Source: an uncultured Acidimicrobiales bacterium
GTDB lineage: Bacteria > Actinomycetota > Acidimicrobiia > Acidimicrobiales > Bin134
Length of the DNA stretch: 64,000 nucleotides
Assembly: GCA_951813325.1 (NCBI GenBank)
Contig: OX638350.1
Coordinates: forward strand, 2,275,954 to 2,339,953
Direction of reading: 5' to 3'
The translations under genes were made by a program, and so were the position numbers. Below are positions 1 through 8,959 of the stretch, piece after piece. The notes beneath the pieces are model-generated. The model ran no database searches. It was not told where the DNA came from and worked only from the letters and a program-made list of their open reading frames with translations. Positions within the stretch are counted from its first letter, which is position 1. Every line of letters begins with the position of its first letter.

Positions 1-94
1 CCCGGCCGCCACCCAGCCACCGCCGAACCGGAACCACCGCCGAACAGCCCGCGAAGCCCCGGACCGCGCTAAGCACGGCCAGCGGCATTGCCAT
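1..94 (-). CDS. N-terminus of another short beta-helix lipoprotein copy (cut by window edge)
   Basis: The first 31 codons read MAMPLAVLSAVRGFAGC and onward, almost identical to the start of the complete copies downstream in this array. The ATG lies 9 bases after GAGGTGG, the same ribosome-binding site used by the siblings, and 27 bases after the stop of the copy that begins at 1321. The rest lies beyond the window. It shows that the tandem array continues to the left. Confidence 0.8.
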   Translation of the reverse strand, partial: MAMPLAVLSAVRGFAGCSAVVPVRRWLGGGR

Positions 95-121
95 AGGCAG
101 TCGCCACCTCACCCGCGGCCA

Positions 122-1321
122 TCAACCAAAGCCGAGCCCAGACCGCGCAGAACGCCGAAACCGCCACCCCGCCACCACAACCAACAACAACCCCGCAAAA
201 ACCCAAACCCAAACCCAAGAAAAACCGCCAGAACCCGCACACCTTACAGAACCGCCATAACCTAGGACTGAGTGTAACCATGCATCACTGCACACTCTTC
301 CGCCGCCCAAATTCGTTTGGCCGGACACGCGCCCGTCCTGGTGAACTTCGGCTCCGCCGAACACGTGTGATCCGCCCCATACTTTTGCCTGTCCGTAGAC
401 AACAGCATCGCCGAACACAGCAGTAGGCCGATACGGGGCTGCCGAAATGTCGTCGTCCCACTCGTCCCGACTCGCCGGAACAAGCGTTACCGACAACTCG
501 ACTGCTTCCTCAATTCTACCCAAATACTCAACCCACTCCATATCAAGTGAAATACCTGGGGAATTCTCATAAGGCGTGAATACGGGTGTGTCTGTCCACA
601 GTTTGCGGGCGGGGTCGTCGTTGTCGAACACCGACCGGTACACGGGGTTTCCCTCAGCTCCCTCTCCAACCCAATACTGCGAGTGGGACGAGTCGAACAC
701 CATGGCCTGGCCGTTTACTTGTGCCCGCCCGTGGATCCGCGCCGCGTCGAACACCTGCGCCTCGCCGCCCACCTCAGCGGTGCCATAGACCTCAGCGCTG
801 CCGAACACCGCCGCGTCGCCCGACACCAACGCGTCGCCCGACACTACTGCGCTGTCGAACACCCGGGCGTTGCCGCTGACCCACGCGCCGCCCTCGTGGG
901 CGAGGTTGCGCCCGGTTTGTATCCAGCCGCCCACATCGCCCCTCTTGGCCCTCACTACTTCCCCACCGTCGGGCAGCTCCGCAACCACGTCGCGCAGCGC
1001 CACAACCCGGCACAGCCCCGCCCGGCCCCCGTGAACACACCCGACACCGCCCCCCGCAACCCCGGCCCCGCTATCTGATACCGGCGCGGCCACGCTGCGG
1101 GCCACATCGACGCAGTACTTCGCATCAACAACACCCTCGGGAACCACACACGACTCCGGCACAGCCCCGCCCGAACCACCCGACCCGCAACCCCCCAACA
1201 CCAACCCCACAACCACCACCACCGCAACCCAGCCGCTATCCGGCCCCCGCCGAACCGGAACCACCGCCGAACAGCCCGCGAAGCCCCGGACCGCGCTAAG
1301 CACGACCAGCGGCTTTGCCAT
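122..1321 (-). CDS. Short beta-helix lipoprotein, array copy 1
   Basis: Predicted 399-residue surface protein. An N-terminal stretch of about 30 residues leads to a Val-rich hydrophobic segment ending LVLGGC, a plausible lipobox. The next 80 residues carry paired cysteines (ESC, KYC, GCVHG, LCRV). A lead-in RGDVGGWI..NLAHEG..WV opens a left-handed beta-helix of hexads of the type V-[FYS]-G-[DN]-A-x. A loop of about 95 residues (from SQYW to YRPTAVFGDA) interrupts the helix. The C-terminus is CAGSGGFSW, one membrane helix and RFRRSARSG. The lead-in plus hexads is known to me from phage and bacterial hexapeptide-repeat proteins; function unknown. I chose ATG 1321 over an upstream GTG because GAGGTGG lies 9 bases before it. 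Confidence 0.8.
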   Translation of the reverse strand: MAKPLVVLSAVRGFAGCSAVVPVRRGPDSGWVAVVVVVGLVLGGCGSGGSGGAVPESCVVPEGVVDAKYCVDVARSVAAPVSDSGAGVAGGGVGCVHGGRAGLCRVVALRDVVAELPDGGEVVRAKRGDVGGWIQTGRNLAHEGGAWVSGNARVFDSAVVSGDALVSGDAAVFGSAEVYGTAEVGGEAQVFDAARIHGRAQVNGQAMVFDSSHSQYWVGEGAEGNPVYRSVFDNDDPARKLWTDTPVFTPYENSPGISLDMEWVEYLGRIEEAVELSVTLVPASRDEWDDDISAAPYRPTAVFGDAVVYGQAKVWGGSHVFGGAEVHQDGRVSGQTNLGGGRVCSDAWLHSVLGYGGSVRCAGSGGFSWVWVWVFAGLLLVVVAGWRFRRSARSGLGFG

Positions 1322-1348
1322 AAGCAGTCGCCACCTCACCCGCGGCCA

Positions 1349-2539
1349 TCAACCAAAGCCGAGCCCAGACCGCCCAGAACGCCGAAACCGCCACCCCAGC
1401 ACAACAATCAATAACAACCCCGCAAGAGCCCAAACCCAAACCCAAGAAAAACCACCAGAACCCGCACACTTTACAAAACCACCATAAGCTTGGACTGAGT
1501 GCACCCAGGCATCACTGCATACTTCTCCCCCACCCACATTTGAATGGGCGGATATGCGCCCGTCCTGGTGAACCCTGGCTGGGCCGAACACGTATGACCC
1601 GCCCCACACTTTTGCCCGCCCGTAGACAACAGCATCGCCGTACACAGCAGTAGGCCGATACGAAGTCGCCAGAACGTCGTCACCCCACTCGTCCCGGCTC
1701 GCCGGAACAAGCATTTCCAACTCCGACAACCTGAGTGAATCCTCAAGGCTGCTCAAATGCCGAGCCCAAAGCACAGGAACTTGAACACCTGGGTTATTCT
1801 CATAAGGTATTGTGACTAGTGAGTCTGTCCAGAGTTTGCGGGCGGGGTCGTCGTCTTCGAACACGGGCCGGTAAAGGGGATTGCCGTCGGGGTCTTCTCC
1901 GTTCCAGTGCTGCGAGTGGGACGAGTCGAACACCATGGCCTGGCCGCTTACTTGTGCCCGCCCGTGGATCCGCGCCGCGTCGAACACCTGCGCGTCGCCG
2001 GACACCCGAGCGCTGCCAGACACCTCAGCATTGCCGAACACTGCGGCGTTGCCGTCTACTACTGCGTCGCCCGACACCGCGGCGGCGCCGAACACCCGGG
2101 CGTCGCCGCCGACCCACGCGCCGCCCTCGTGGGCGAGGTTGTGTCCGGCTTGTATCCAGCCGCCCACATCGCCGCGCTTGGCCCTCAGTACTTTCCCTCC
2201 GTCGGGCAGCTCCGCAACCACGTCGCGCAGCGCCACAACCCGGCACAGCCCCGCCCGGCCGCCGTGAACACACCCCACACCGCCCCCCGCAACCCCGGCC
2301 CCGCCGTCTGTTACCGGCGCGGCCACGCTGCGGGCCACATCGACGCAGTACTTCGCATCAACAACACCGTCGGGCACCACACACGACTCAGGCACAGCCC
2401 CGCCCGAACCACCCGACCCGCAACCCCCCAACACCAACCCCACAACCACCACAACCGCAATCCGGCCACCGCCCGGCCGCCCCGCCCAACAGCCCGCGAA
2501 GCCCCGGACCGCGCTAAGCACGACCAGGGGCTTTGTCAT
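1349..2539 (-). CDS. Short beta-helix lipoprotein, array copy 2
   Basis: A 396-residue sibling of the copy at 122-1321, with lipobox GLVLGGC, the same cysteine pairs, hexad helix, CAGSGG and a C-terminal helix ending RFRRSGRSG. Its inserted loop starts SLVTIPYENNPGVQVPVLW, identical to the next copy upstream, then changes to ARHLSSLEDSL..LVPASRDEW, whose ending resembles copy 1. It is therefore a mosaic. ATG 2539 is preceded by GAGGTGG. Longer open frames running into the upstream gene are read-through, not a real start. Confidence 0.8.
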   Translation of the reverse strand: MTKPLVVLSAVRGFAGCWAGRPGGGRIAVVVVVGLVLGGCGSGGSGGAVPESCVVPDGVVDAKYCVDVARSVAAPVTDGGAGVAGGGVGCVHGGRAGLCRVVALRDVVAELPDGGKVLRAKRGDVGGWIQAGHNLAHEGGAWVGGDARVFGAAAVSGDAVVDGNAAVFGNAEVSGSARVSGDAQVFDAARIHGRAQVSGQAMVFDSSHSQHWNGEDPDGNPLYRPVFEDDDPARKLWTDSLVTIPYENNPGVQVPVLWARHLSSLEDSLRLSELEMLVPASRDEWGDDVLATSYRPTAVYGDAVVYGRAKVWGGSYVFGPARVHQDGRISAHSNVGGGEVCSDAWVHSVQAYGGFVKCAGSGGFSWVWVWALAGLLLIVVLGWRFRRSGRSGLGFG

Positions 2540-2567
2540 AGGCAGTTGCCACCTCACCCCGCGGCCC

Positions 2568-3770
2568 TCAACCAAATCCGAGCCCAGACCGCCCAGAACG
2601 CCGAATCCGCCACCCCAGCACAACAAGCAACAACAACCCCGCAAAAACCCAAACCCAAACCCAAGAAAAACCGCCAGAACCCGCACACTTTGCAAAACCA
2701 ACATAAGCTCCGAGTGAGTGCACCCAGAGATCACCGCACACGTCTCCGCCGCCCATATTCGTTTGGCCAGATATGCGCCCGTCCTGGTGAACCCTGGCTG
2801 GGCCGAACACGTGTGACCCGCCCCACACTCTCGCCCGCCCGTAGACAACAGCATCGCCGAACACAGCAGTAGGCCGATACGAAGTCGCCAGAACGTCGTC
2901 ACCCCACTCGTTTTGGAATTGCGGATCAACTATTTCCAACAACTCGTCAACTGCTTCCTCAATTCTACTCAGACTCCTATGCCACAGCACAGGAACTTGA
3001 ACACCTGGGTTATTCTCATAAGGTATTGTGACTAGTGAGTCTGTCCAGAGTTTGCGGGCGGGGTCATCGTTGTCGAACGCGGGGCTGTAGAGGATATTGC
3101 CGTCGGCGTCTTCTCCGTTCCAGTGCTGCGAGTGGGACGAGTCGAACACCATGGCCTGGCCGCGCACTTGTGCCCGTCCGTAGATCCGCGCCGCGTCGAA
3201 CACCTGCGCCTCGCCGCCCACCACAGCGCTGCCATAGACCTCAGCATCGCCGAACACTGCGGCGTTGCCGTCTACTACTGCATCGCCCGACACTGCGGCG
3301 CTGTCGAACACCCGGGCGTTGCCGCCGACCCATGCGCCGCCCTCGTGGGCGAGGTTGCGCCCGGTTTGTATCCAGCCGCCCACATCGCCGCGCTCGGCCC
3401 TCACTACTTCCCCTCCGTCGGGCAGCTCCGCGACCACGTCGCGCAGAGCCACAACCCGGCACAGCCCCGCCCGGCTGCCGTGAACACACCCGACACCGCC
3501 CCCCGCAACCCCGGCCCCGCCGTCTGTTACCGGCGCGGCCACGCTGCGGGCCACATCGACGCAGTACTTCGCGTCCGCAACACCGTCGGGCACCACACAC
3601 GACTCCGGCACAGCCCCGTCCGAACCACCCGACCCGCAACCCCCCAACACCAAACCCAGAAACACCACCGCCAAAACCCGGCCGCCACCCGGCCACCGCC
3701 GAACCGGAACCCCCGCCCAACAGCCCGCGAAGCCTCGGACCGCGCTACGCACGGCCAGCGGCTTTGTCAT
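2568..3770 (-). CDS. Short beta-helix lipoprotein, array copy 3
   Basis: A 400-residue sibling. The first half of its loop (SLVTIPYENNPGVQVPVLW) matches copy 2. The second half (HRSLSRIEEAVDELLEIV, then DPQFQNEW) matches the copies starting at 6212 and 10210 exactly. It keeps lipobox, cysteines, hexads and the Arg-rich tail. ATG 3770 has GAGGTGG 9 bases upstream, and the stop lies 28 bases before the next copy's ATG, so the genes are probably co-transcribed. Confidence 0.8.
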   Translation of the reverse strand: MTKPLAVRSAVRGFAGCWAGVPVRRWPGGGRVLAVVFLGLVLGGCGSGGSDGAVPESCVVPDGVADAKYCVDVARSVAAPVTDGGAGVAGGGVGCVHGSRAGLCRVVALRDVVAELPDGGEVVRAERGDVGGWIQTGRNLAHEGGAWVGGNARVFDSAAVSGDAVVDGNAAVFGDAEVYGSAVVGGEAQVFDAARIYGRAQVRGQAMVFDSSHSQHWNGEDADGNILYSPAFDNDDPARKLWTDSLVTIPYENNPGVQVPVLWHRSLSRIEEAVDELLEIVDPQFQNEWGDDVLATSYRPTAVFGDAVVYGRARVWGGSHVFGPARVHQDGRISGQTNMGGGDVCGDLWVHSLGAYVGFAKCAGSGGFSWVWVWVFAGLLLLVVLGWRIRRSGRSGLGFG

Positions 3771-3797
3771 AGGCAGTTGCCACCTCACCCGCGGCCA

Positions 3798-5000
3798 TCA
3801 ACCAAAGCCGAGCCCAGACCGCCCAGAACGCCGAAACCGCCACCCCGCCACAACAACCAACAACAACCCCACAAAAACCCAAACCCAAACCCAAGAAAAA
3901 CCGCCAGAACCCGCACACCCTCCAGGACCACCATAAGCTTGGACTGAGTGCACCCAGAGATCACCGCAAACTTCTCCAGCATCAATATCCGTTTGGCCAG
4001 ATATGCGCCCGTCCTGGTGAACCCTGGCTAGGCCGAACACATATGACCCGCCCCACACTCTTGCCCGACCGGAGACAACAGCCTCGCCGAACACAGCAGT
4101 AGGCCGATACGAAGCCGCCAAAACGTCGTCATCCCACTCTTCCCGGCTCGCCGGAGCAACCGTTCCCGACAACTCGCCGACTGCTTCCTCAACTGCACTC
4201 AAAGGCCAATGCCACTGCACAGGAGCTGGAACACCTGGGTTATTCTCATCAGGTACCAATACTCGTGAGTTTGTCCACAGTTTGCGGGCGAGGTCGTTGT
4301 TGTCGAATACGGGGCTGTAGAGGGCATTGCTGTCGGCGCTTTCTCCGTTCCAGTGCTGCGAGTGGGACGAGTCGAACACCATGGCCTGGCCGCTTACTTG
4401 TGCCCGTCCGTAGATCCGCGCCGAGTCGAACACCTGCGCCTCGCCGCCCACCACAGCGGTGCCATAGACCTCAGCGCTGCCGAACACCGCCGCGTTTCCG
4501 GACACCAACGCGTCGCCCGACACTGCGGCGTCGCCGAACACCCGGGCGTCGCCGCCGACCCACGCGGCGCCTTCGTGGGCGAGGTTGCGCCCGGTTTGTA
4601 TCCAGCCGCCCACATCGCCGCGCTCGGCCCTCACTACTTCCCCTCCGTCGGGCAGCTCCGCAACCACGTCGCGCAGCGCCACAACCCGGCACAGCCCCGC
4701 CCGGCCGCCGTGAACACACCCCACACCGCCCCCCGCAACCCCGCCCGGCGCGGCCACGCTGCGGGCCACATCGACGCAGTACTTCGCATCCACAACACCG
4801 TCGGGCACCACACACGACTCCGGCACAGCCCCGCCCGAACCACCCGACCCGCACCCCCCCAACACCAAACCCACAACCACCACCGCCAAAACCGGCCCAA
4901 AGCCCGGCCCCCGCCGAAAACAGCCCCCGCCGCCCGGCCGCCCCGCCCAACAGCCCGCGAAGCCCCGGACCGCGCTAAGCACGGCCGGCGGCTTTGCCAT
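3798..5000 (-). CDS. Short beta-helix lipoprotein, array copy 4
   Basis: A 400-residue sibling with a longer Gly/Pro-rich N-terminus before the hydrophobic segment and lipobox. A few residues around VARSVAAPGGVAGGG are missing compared with its neighbours. Its loop is its own version (NSRVLVPDENNPGVPAPVQW, then HWPLSAVEEAVGELSG). The last hexads, the cysteines and the C-terminal helix follow the family pattern. ATG 5000 is preceded by the family ribosome-binding site. Confidence 0.8.
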   Translation of the reverse strand: MAKPPAVLSAVRGFAGCWAGRPGGGGCFRRGPGFGPVLAVVVVGLVLGGCGSGGSGGAVPESCVVPDGVVDAKYCVDVARSVAAPGGVAGGGVGCVHGGRAGLCRVVALRDVVAELPDGGEVVRAERGDVGGWIQTGRNLAHEGAAWVGGDARVFGDAAVSGDALVSGNAAVFGSAEVYGTAVVGGEAQVFDSARIYGRAQVSGQAMVFDSSHSQHWNGESADSNALYSPVFDNNDLARKLWTNSRVLVPDENNPGVPAPVQWHWPLSAVEEAVGELSGTVAPASREEWDDDVLAASYRPTAVFGEAVVSGRARVWGGSYVFGLARVHQDGRISGQTDIDAGEVCGDLWVHSVQAYGGPGGCAGSGGFSWVWVWVFVGLLLVVVAGWRFRRSGRSGLGFG

Positions 5001-5027
5001 AGGCAGTTGCCACCTCACCCGCGGCCA

Positions 5028-6212
5028 TCAACCAAAGCCGAGCCCAGACCGCCCAGAACGCCGAAACCGCCACCCCGCCACAACAACCAACAACAACCCC
5101 GCAAAAACCCAAACCCAAACCCAAGAAAAACCACCAGAACCCGCACACTTTGCAAAACCAACATAAGCTCCGAGTGAGTGCACCCAGAGATCACCGCACA
5201 CGTCTCCGCCGCCCATATTCGTTTGGCCAGATATGCGCCCGTCCTGGTGAACCCTGGCTGGGCCGAACACGTGTGACCCGCCCCACACTTTTGCCCGCCC
5301 GTAGACAACAGCATCGCCGTACACAGCAGTAGGCCGATACGAAGTCGCCAGAACGTCGTCACCCCACTCGTTTTGGAATTGCGGATCAACTATTTCCAAC
5401 AACTCGTCAACTGCTTCCTCAATTCTACTCAGACTCCTATGCCACTGCACAGTATCTGGAGCACCTGGGTTATTCTCGTCAGGTACTGTGACTCGTGAGT
5501 CTGTCCAGAGTTTGCGGGCGGGGTCGTCGTCTTCGAACACGGGGCTGTAGAGGATATTGCCGTAGGGGTCTTCTCCGTTCCAGTGCTGCGAGTGGGACGA
5601 GTCGAACACCATTGCCTGGCCGCCCACTTGTGCCCGTCCGTAGATCCGCGCCGCGTCGAACACCTGCGCCTCGCCATCCACCACAGCGGTGCCATAGACC
5701 TCAGCGTCGCCGAACACCGCCGCGTTTCCGGACACCAACGCGTCGCCGGACACTGCGGCGCCGTCGAACACCCGGGCGTCGCCGCCGACCCATGCGGCGC
5801 CCTCGTGGGCGAGGTTGCGCCCGGTTTGTATCCAGCCGCCCACATCGCCGCGCTCGGCCCTCACTACTTCCCCTCCGTCGGGCAGCTCCGCAACCACGTC
5901 GCGCAGCGCCACAACCCGGCACAGCCCCGCCCGGCCCCCGTGAACACACCCGAAACCGCCCCCCGCAACCCCGGCGTCTGTTACCGGCGCGGCCACGCTG
6001 CGGGCCACGTCGACGCAGTACTTCGCGTCCGCAACACCGTCGGGCACCACACACGACTCCGGCACAGCCCCGCCCGAACCGCCCGACCCGCAACCCCCCA
6101 ACACCAACCCCACAACCACCACCACCGCCAAAACCGGCCCAAAACCCGGCCGCCGAACCGGCAGCCCCGCCGAACCCGTGACCGCGCTAAGCACGGCCAG
6201 GGGCTTTGCCAT
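5028..6212 (-). CDS. Short beta-helix lipoprotein, array copy 5
   Basis: A 394-residue sibling starting MAKPLAVLSAVTGSAGL. Its loop starts with its own segment (RVTVPDENNPGAPDTVQW) and continues with the HRSLSRIEEAVDELLEIV block shared with two other copies. The ATG lies inside the 3' end of the upstream beta-helix gene: the two share 26 bases (6187-6212) in different frames, so translation is probably coupled. The site GAGGTGG is retained 9 bases upstream. Confidence 0.78.
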   Translation of the reverse strand: MAKPLAVLSAVTGSAGLPVRRPGFGPVLAVVVVVGLVLGGCGSGGSGGAVPESCVVPDGVADAKYCVDVARSVAAPVTDAGVAGGGFGCVHGGRAGLCRVVALRDVVAELPDGGEVVRAERGDVGGWIQTGRNLAHEGAAWVGGDARVFDGAAVSGDALVSGNAAVFGDAEVYGTAVVDGEAQVFDAARIYGRAQVGGQAMVFDSSHSQHWNGEDPYGNILYSPVFEDDDPARKLWTDSRVTVPDENNPGAPDTVQWHRSLSRIEEAVDELLEIVDPQFQNEWGDDVLATSYRPTAVYGDAVVYGRAKVWGGSHVFGPARVHQDGRISGQTNMGGGDVCGDLWVHSLGAYVGFAKCAGSGGFSWVWVWVFAGLLLVVVAGWRFRRSGRSGLGFG

Positions 6213-8943
6213 AGACATTTGCCACCTCATAGGCGAAACAAGCCGCGCCAATAGTGAAGCCAATGGCGCTAGTGAAGCCAATGGCGCCGGAAAGGACTGC
6301 CGGCGCGGCGAAACATGCCAGCGAATTCCAGGGGAAACCGCCAGATCCCGCACATTCTTCATTACCGGCATAGTCAATGTTTGAGTGTACCCAGAGATCA
6401 CTGCACACTTTTCCACTACCCATAGCCGTGTGGGCGGATATGCGCCCGTCCTGGAGCACCTTGGCTCCGCCGCCCACATATGACCCGCCCCACACTCTCG
6501 CCCGGCCATAGACAACAGCATCACCGAACACAGCAGTAGGCCGATACTTAGTTATGCGAATGTCTTTATCCCACTGGTCTTGGGGCGAATCCACGGTTTC
6601 CAACAAATCGTCAAGTGCTTCCTCAACTGAACTCAAACTCCGAGTCCACGTCACAGTTTTTTGAACACCTGGGTTGTTCTCATCAGGTATTGTGACTCGT
6701 GAGTTTGTCCACAGCACGCGGGCGGGGTCGCCGTCTTCGAATACATCCCGTTTGAGGGTATTGCCGTTGGCGTCTTCTCCAATCCAATACTGCGAGTTGG
6801 AAAAGTCGAACACCATGGCGTGACCGTACACTTCGGCGTTGCCGTACACTTCGGCGCCGTCGAACACTTGTGCGTTGCCGTGGACTTTGGTTTCTTCGCC
6901 GAAGATTTTGGCCGAGCCGAACACTTTGGCGTGCCCGGTTACCGTGGCTGTGCCGTACACCTCGGCGTCGCCGAACACCCGGGCGTTCTCGGACACGGTG
7001 GCATTGCCAGACACTTTGGCGTCGCCGTAGACCCGCGGAGAGTAGTGGAACACGGCGTTGGGATCGCGAGGGGCGGCGGCGACCACTTTGGCCCGCTGCG
7101 ACACGCGGGCATTTCCGTACACTTCGGTGCGGTCGTCACGGTTGTCGGGGAAGTGGGTGCCCTCCACCACCGCTCCGTCTTTGACGATGGCGTCGCCGTA
7201 CACCAGGGCTGCACCCGCAATCACGACCCCGTAGTAGCTGGCCAAGAAGTCGTCGTCGCTGTTCTCGGCCAGGGCATTGAGCGTGCTGCCGTCGCTGAAC
7301 ACCTTGGCATCGTCGTACACCTCGGCCGAGCTGGTCACCAGCGTGTAATCGGTCACCCTGGCGCGCTCGTACACTCGGGCGTCGGACTCCACCACCGCGT
7401 TTCCGCCCACCCGGGCGTCGTCGTACACCTTGGCGCGGTGGCGGACCTCGGCTGTGCCGCTCACCTGGGCGTCGTCGTACACCCACGCCTCTTCGCCGTA
7501 CACCTCGGCTTGGCCGGTCACCGTGGCCCGGTCGTACACCTTGGCCTTGCCGTACACCTTCGCCTGCTGCGACACCCAGGGCCCGCCGCCGCGCTTCTCG
7601 CTGCTGCAAACCCAGGCGTCGCCGTACACCTCGACCTCATCGCCGCTCACCACAGCCCCGCCGCACACCTCGGCTTTGTCGTACACCTTGGCCTTGCCCG
7701 ACACCCAGGCGTTGCCGTGCACCTTGGCCCGCTCATCCAGATTCAACGGCAGCTGCGACGAGGCCAACTGCAACGGATCCCCCATCAGCTCCAGCAAATA
7801 CGGGTGCGGGCTATAGGTTTCGGTGTCGCCGGACACGACGGCTTCCTCGCCGAACACTCTGGCATCGCCGTACACCGAGCCCGTAACGGTGGCGCGGCCG
7901 TACACCAAGGCCTGGTCGTAGACAAAAGCGTTGCCCTCCACGGTGGCGTTGCCGAACACCCCAGCGCTGCCATAGACAAAAGCGTTGCCCCCCACGACGG
8001 CATTTACACCCACCCAAGCGCTGTCGGCCACCCAGGCGTCGTCGGCCAAGCTGGCCGAATTGGCCACCCAGCCGCCCGGTTCGCCCTCTCTCACCAGGAC
8101 CAAATTACCCTCGTGGTCCATCTTGAGCCGGTCGCGGTCAGAATAGATGCGCATCATCGGGGGCGAAAAGACACCCTTGGTCCCAATACCGCCGCCGGGC
8201 GCGTCCCCCGCGCCGCCTTCGGGCACATCCATCAGCTCGTCCTCGTCAACGCAAAACGTCAAGCCTTCGGGCACATCACACGAATCGGGCAACGCCAACG
8301 GCTCAACCGTCTCGCAAACCCGGGTCACCCCAGCAGACCACCCCTTGGCGCCCCCCGCCTGAACCTCGACCTCTTTTTGAACCTCCACGGTGTACGCAGT
8401 GCTATAAGCCAGACCGCCGAAAACAGCCAAAGCGCCATCGATCACGTCCCAAGCCGTCCAATCCCCAACCCCGGAACCCACACTGCGCCGGACCCGGTGC
8501 CTCGACGTGTCCCCCAACTCACCCCACACAGCAACAAACGTGCTCGTGCCCACAACGCAATCCAACACCAAACCAACCCCGCCAGCAGTGGCACAGGTCT
8601 CAACCGCGGTTTCACCCCAATGGGAGCCATCGCCAGCTTGAACCTCAACCTCATATGAAGTCGAGGCGCCCAGACCCCCGAAAGTGAATTCGGTGCCGAC
8701 AACGACAGCCCGCTTACCGCCAAGCGACACCTGGTACCGCGTTGCCCCCTCCACCTCCTCCCACGACACAGTAATGCTGTCGGCAGTGGCCGAACACGAG
8801 ACAACCGGCGCGTCGAGCTGAACCAACGTCGCGCAATACACCCCCGCCCACTCCTGGGACACACCGCCCACGGTGGACAAAACAACCTCTCCACGATTAG
8901 GGGGGAAGCTCAACCAGGGGACTTTGCCATAGGCAGTCGCCAT
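6187..8943 (-). CDS. Truncated, chimeric relative of the giant beta-helix protein (possible pseudogene)
   Basis: An open frame of 918 codons, near-identical over most of its length to the C-terminal half of the giant gene at 11409-18491: two divergent FnIII-like domains (from DAPVVSCSATADSITVSW), a linker with SCDVPEGLTFC, a long hexad beta-helix and a C-terminal hydrophobic segment after ECAGSGGFPW. It has no signal peptide. Its first residues, MATAYGKVPWLSF, are the start region of a short array gene read in another frame. The short-gene ATG (8930) survives but reads MAKSPG and stops. I read this as recombination that fused a short-gene start to the giant gene. It may be a silent sequence reservoir or a pseudogene. 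Confidence 0.65.
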   Translation of the reverse strand: MATAYGKVPWLSFPPNRGEVVLSTVGGVSQEWAGVYCATLVQLDAPVVSCSATADSITVSWEEVEGATRYQVSLGGKRAVVVGTEFTFGGLGASTSYEVEVQAGDGSHWGETAVETCATAGGVGLVLDCVVGTSTFVAVWGELGDTSRHRVRRSVGSGVGDWTAWDVIDGALAVFGGLAYSTAYTVEVQKEVEVQAGGAKGWSAGVTRVCETVEPLALPDSCDVPEGLTFCVDEDELMDVPEGGAGDAPGGGIGTKGVFSPPMMRIYSDRDRLKMDHEGNLVLVREGEPGGWVANSASLADDAWVADSAWVGVNAVVGGNAFVYGSAGVFGNATVEGNAFVYDQALVYGRATVTGSVYGDARVFGEEAVVSGDTETYSPHPYLLELMGDPLQLASSQLPLNLDERAKVHGNAWVSGKAKVYDKAEVCGGAVVSGDEVEVYGDAWVCSSEKRGGGPWVSQQAKVYGKAKVYDRATVTGQAEVYGEEAWVYDDAQVSGTAEVRHRAKVYDDARVGGNAVVESDARVYERARVTDYTLVTSSAEVYDDAKVFSDGSTLNALAENSDDDFLASYYGVVIAGAALVYGDAIVKDGAVVEGTHFPDNRDDRTEVYGNARVSQRAKVVAAAPRDPNAVFHYSPRVYGDAKVSGNATVSENARVFGDAEVYGTATVTGHAKVFGSAKIFGEETKVHGNAQVFDGAEVYGNAEVYGHAMVFDFSNSQYWIGEDANGNTLKRDVFEDGDPARVLWTNSRVTIPDENNPGVQKTVTWTRSLSSVEEALDDLLETVDSPQDQWDKDIRITKYRPTAVFGDAVVYGRARVWGGSYVGGGAKVLQDGRISAHTAMGSGKVCSDLWVHSNIDYAGNEECAGSGGFPWNSLACFAAPAVLSGAIGFTSAIGFTIGAACFAYEVANVYGKAPGRA
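6690..8858 (-). repeat. Segment duplicated at 11924-14133 (beta-helix plus two FnIII-like domains)
   Basis: The truncated gene and the giant gene share long stretches of near-identical DNA, for example 6830-7260 with 12050-12490 and 8240-8850 with 13500-14125. Differences are clustered: coil number and sequence diverge around 7400-7860 versus 12560-13100. The left boundary is the conserved stretch CGTGAGTTTGTCCACAG, the right one the GCGCAATACACCCCCGCCCA stretch. Confidence 0.8.
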
Positions 8944-8959
8944 CTTCACCCCGCGGCCC

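Noticed and set aside
1349..2929. 526-codon version of short copy 2, and likewise 498 codons for copy 5
   Set aside because: The extra N-terminal part is the upstream gene in a shifted frame; the inner ATG has the conserved ribosome-binding site.
6820..8658. A 612-codon plus-strand open frame with periodic VAVHLG-like sequence
   Set aside because: It is the complement of the hexad coding repeat; the minus strand gives proper hexad beta-helix motifs.
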